Origin: Vagococcus allomyrinae
GTDB taxonomy: Bacteria; Bacillota; Bacilli; Lactobacillales; Vagococcaceae
Assembly: GCF_017829975.1 (NCBI RefSeq)
Contig: NZ_JAEEGA010000013.1
Location: forward strand, 115,234-179,233
Length of the DNA: 64,000 nt
Reading direction: 5' to 3'
Shown: in pieces, positions 62,126 to 64,000 of the stretch
Layout of the letters: the number at the start of each line of letters is the position of its first letter
Position numbering within the stretch: the first letter of the stretch is position 1
Notes under the pieces: generated by a model
Told to the model about the DNA's origin: nothing
Seen by the model: the letters and a program-made list of their open reading frames with translations, nothing else
Databases searched by the model: none
Translations under genes and position numbers: made by a program

Positions 62126-62522
62126 GAGTCTTCGAAATTATAGAAAAAACTTAGAAGTTGAAAGAGGAAAAGTAACAGAGTATCAAAAAAAAGTTGACGA
62201 TATTGCCGAAATTTATGAAGCAATGAAAGAAAAAAAGAAGTTAATGACAGAACAAAAAAAATCCGTTAAAACATTTGTATCTGAAAATCATGTTTATTGG
62301 AAAGGTAATTTATTAACAGACGATTATCAAAAACCAGTAAAAAGTGGATTAGTTAACAGTGGTTATACAACAATAATTACAGATATAGATAACAATTTGG
62401 ATGAGTTGAGAAATAAAAAGACGGAGTATGAAAATAAAATATTATCATCTAAAGGAATTATGGGGAGCATAGAGTCGAGTATAAATTCTTTAGGGAACTC
62501 TATTGCCAAATTATTAAATTAA
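62100..62522 (+). CDS. Coiled-coil protein of DUF5082/YwqH type
   Basis: 140 residues, nearly all helix (LEVERGKVTEYQKKVDDIAEIYEAMKEKK), with YWKGN that resembles a WXG-like turn in the centre, then VKSGLVNSGYTTIITDIDNNL. DUF5082 and DUF3958 proteins pair with LXG effectors for export. ATG 62100 follows AAAGG; the ATG at 62091 is too close to it. Overlaps the preceding gene by 26 bases. Confidence 0.7.
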   Translation: MGLLEELNKSLRNYRKNLEVERGKVTEYQKKVDDIAEIYEAMKEKKKLMTEQKKSVKTFVSENHVYWKGNLLTDDYQKPVKSGLVNSGYTTIITDIDNNLDELRNKKTEYENKILSSKGIMGSIESSINSLGNSIAKLLN

Positions 62523-62540
62523 ATAAAGGGGTGCTGGGTT

Positions 62541-63017
62541 ATGAAAAAAGAAATTAAGATAGGTCTATTTGACTCTCATAAAGAACAACTAAATATTCAA
62601 GCAGTTGTAGATGAAGTAAAAGAGATACAAGACTTTTTTGATGATGTAAAATTTGATTATGAAGAGAATACGATCAATTTTGTTTTTCTGAACGGTCAGT
62701 ATTGTCATGTGAAAAGGACTATTTTAGTAAGGGGAGTCATAGTGAATCCAACAGTTGAGGATATAATTGGAATTCAAGCCAAGTTGAAATTAAAATTCAA
62801 GTATGAAGATGCACAAATTGCAGTAGCAACTCTTGATTTTCCGCAAGAATTTATTGGTCGACTTAAAAGCGGCACAGGAAGTTTATTCCATTTAGAGATA
62901 CCTGTTAGGGGGTTAGAAAGTGATAAAAACTTTAAATATAGTGATATTGAAGGGCGATTAGAAGATGTTGAGTTGTTGAAAATAAATTCAATAGGAGAAG
63001 TTGATGAAAAAGAATAA
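62541..63017 (+). CDS. Unknown 158-residue protein in the type VII module
   Basis: Soluble, beta-rich in its second half (NFVFLNGQYCHVKRTILVRG, IGIQAKLKLKFKYED). No family recognised. AAAGGGG before the ATG; its end overlaps the lipoprotein gene by 14 bases. Confidence 0.7.
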   Translation: MKKEIKIGLFDSHKEQLNIQAVVDEVKEIQDFFDDVKFDYEENTINFVFLNGQYCHVKRTILVRGVIVNPTVEDIIGIQAKLKLKFKYEDAQIAVATLDFPQEFIGRLKSGTGSLFHLEIPVRGLESDKNFKYSDIEGRLEDVELLKINSIGEVDEKE

Positions 63018-63384
63018 AGTATATATATACGTAGCATCATTGATAGTACTGGCACTTTTTTTAGTAGGCTGCAGCGTTTCAGATGATTATCAAGGAGAAT
63101 GGTTTGCCTTGGATGGAACTAATAGTGAGGTAATAATAACTATTGATGAAAAAAACTTAATCTATGAGAAGACGAAGCATCCGCTAAAACAAGTCGGTGT
63201 AGGGACTGAAAATGGAATGAAGTATTATAAAATTAAACTTGACGATGAAAGTTTTATTTTGGTTTACCCTGAAAAAGAAAATGAAAATGAAGCCGTAATT
63301 ATTAAGCCAAATGATGAAGATAGGCCGTTAGAAGGGAAGATTTTATTTAAAATGAATCGAAAAGAGTATCCAAAACAAAATTAA
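63004..63384 (+). CDS. Small lipoprotein, unknown function
   Basis: 126 residues. The signal peptide ends in LFLVGC with Cys23, so the protein is lipid-anchored at the outer membrane face. The rest looks like a small beta-rich DUF (DYQGEWFALDGTNSEVIITIDEK) of lipocalin-like repeat type. GGAGAAG precedes ATG 63004. May protect the cell from outside or belong to the preceding gene's task; no evidence for either. Confidence 0.75.
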   Translation: MKKNKVYIYVASLIVLALFLVGCSVSDDYQGEWFALDGTNSEVIITIDEKNLIYEKTKHPLKQVGVGTENGMKYYKIKLDDESFILVYPEKENENEAVIIKPNDEDRPLEGKILFKMNRKEYPKQN

Positions 63385-63522
63385 CTGACGCTGATGTCTA
63401 TAGGTTGTATGTTTCAATTTTACCTAGCTTTCAACTAAATAGTGTGTTGAAGGTTGGACTAAGATTGAACTTTTTCTTTTTATATTAAAAGAAATTTTTT
63501 GAAAGATGGAGTAATCAAACAG

Positions 63523-63889
63523 CGTGAAGGACTTAGAGTTTTACAAAGTAGATGTGTCAGGTGAGTTTTGAAGAGGCTACGGAATTAACGGGCTATTTTG
63601 TATATCATTCTACAATGTTTGTGAGTTCTGTGTTGGAAAACAAAGTCAAATATGTTAACTTTTCTGATAAAAAGTACTTAAAAGCGAGCAGTCTATATTT
63701 GGGATGACGCCAGTATTTTCAGAGCAAGGTGATATGTATTTTGAGAATTATATTAAAGATGAGGAAGTAGTACGTGATGAGTATACTCAACTGGGAATAA
63801 ACTTAGTAGACAAAGGTTTTAATGTGAGTGAGACACCACCTAGTGCTACAATTTTTGTGAAAATAGACAAGAAAAACCGAGGCTGCTGA
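63523..63889 (+). pseudogene. Decayed gene, three frames
   Basis: Three overlapping frames read as one broken protein: a GTG at 63523 (MKDLEFYKVDVSGEF), then 63552-63707 in another frame (FEEATELTGYFVYHST ... YLKASSLYLG), then 63704-63889 in a third (TPVFSEQGDMYFENYI). The last piece has an ATGA overlap, so real small genes are possible. Pieces resemble the DUF5085 pattern seen near LXG genes, but only weakly. Confidence 0.45.
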
Positions 63890-63932
63890 AAAACGAATAG
63901 GTTTCTTTCGTTTTTATCTTTAGAGATAAAAT

Positions 63933-63975
63933 AATAAGGGTCCAATCCCTGATTTTGGGATTGGAACCTTATTTT
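63933..63975 (+). terminator. Terminator at the end of the type VII module
   Basis: AATAAGG-G-TCCAATCCC / GGGATTGGA-A-CCTTATT, one mismatch, seven-base loop, T-rich end. Confidence 0.85.
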
Positions 63976-64000
63976 ATTCTCTTTTATTCATTCATCAGAG

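Noticed and set aside
1..64000. tRNA, rRNA, insertion sequence or prophage genes
   Set aside because: None seen on either strand; no transposase, integrase or cloverleaf-like segment was recognised.

Overview
The window is from a low-GC Gram-positive bacterium of the Lactobacillales, most like Enterococcaceae, Vagococcus or Carnobacteriaceae. The reasons are strong AGGAGG-type ribosome binding sites, compact operons ending in U-rich hairpins, lactic-acid-bacterium genes (L-lactate dehydrogenase, PTS permease, DUF1836, DegV), an LPXTG-anchored surface protein and a Firmicutes-type (T7SSb) secretion locus. Species cannot be named from the sequence alone.

Region 1 (1-9.8 kb) is a nitrite-reduction island. 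It holds the end of nreA, the oxygen/nitrate-sensing pair nreBC, siroheme genes (sirB, sirC, a uroporphyrinogen methyltransferase, hemC, hemD), the NADH nitrite reductase nirBD and an FNT-family nitrite channel. An NreC-box-like palindrome lies upstream of nirB. The HemC homologue lacks the cysteine motif that normally holds the dipyrromethane cofactor, and the methyltransferase carries what looks like a degraded HemD half.

Region 2 (10-24.7 kb) handles carbohydrate and threonine. It has a GH3 glycosidase, a GNAT enzyme, three Gfo/Idh/MocA oxidoreductases, an AraC regulator, a three-gene sugar ABC transporter, an unknown 157-aa protein and a xylose-isomerase-like TIM barrel. This gene set fits uptake and oxidative processing of a glycoside or unusual sugar. 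kbl-tdh (threonine to glycine plus acetyl-CoA) follows, with a large hairpin in its leader.

Region 3 (24.7-45.2 kb) is mostly housekeeping and accessory single genes: RsgA, HxlR/SDR, HD hydrolase, two pentapeptide proteins, RpiR plus phosphatase plus PTS EIIC, Ldh, MerR/GyrI pair, VOC protein, HAD phosphatase, an OmpR-type two-component system and DegV. It includes a 0.9-kb gene-free stretch with a 164-bp element duplicated at 92% identity, and a well-supported candidate small RNA near 38.3 kb.

Region 4 (45.5-64 kb) is a type VII secretion locus. An LRR/MucBP LPXTG protein is followed by esxA-esaA-essA-esaB-essB-essC, all of native composition. Inside essC, near 57.6 kb, composition drops sharply to AT-rich, and everything after it looks like an exchangeable effector module. 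That module holds a proteolytically dead M16-like protein, a small WXG-like partner, an LXG effector with an unusual Ala/Gly-rich C-terminal domain, two paralogous membrane proteins (probable immunity), a DUF5082-like helical partner, an unknown protein, a lipoprotein and a decayed gene.
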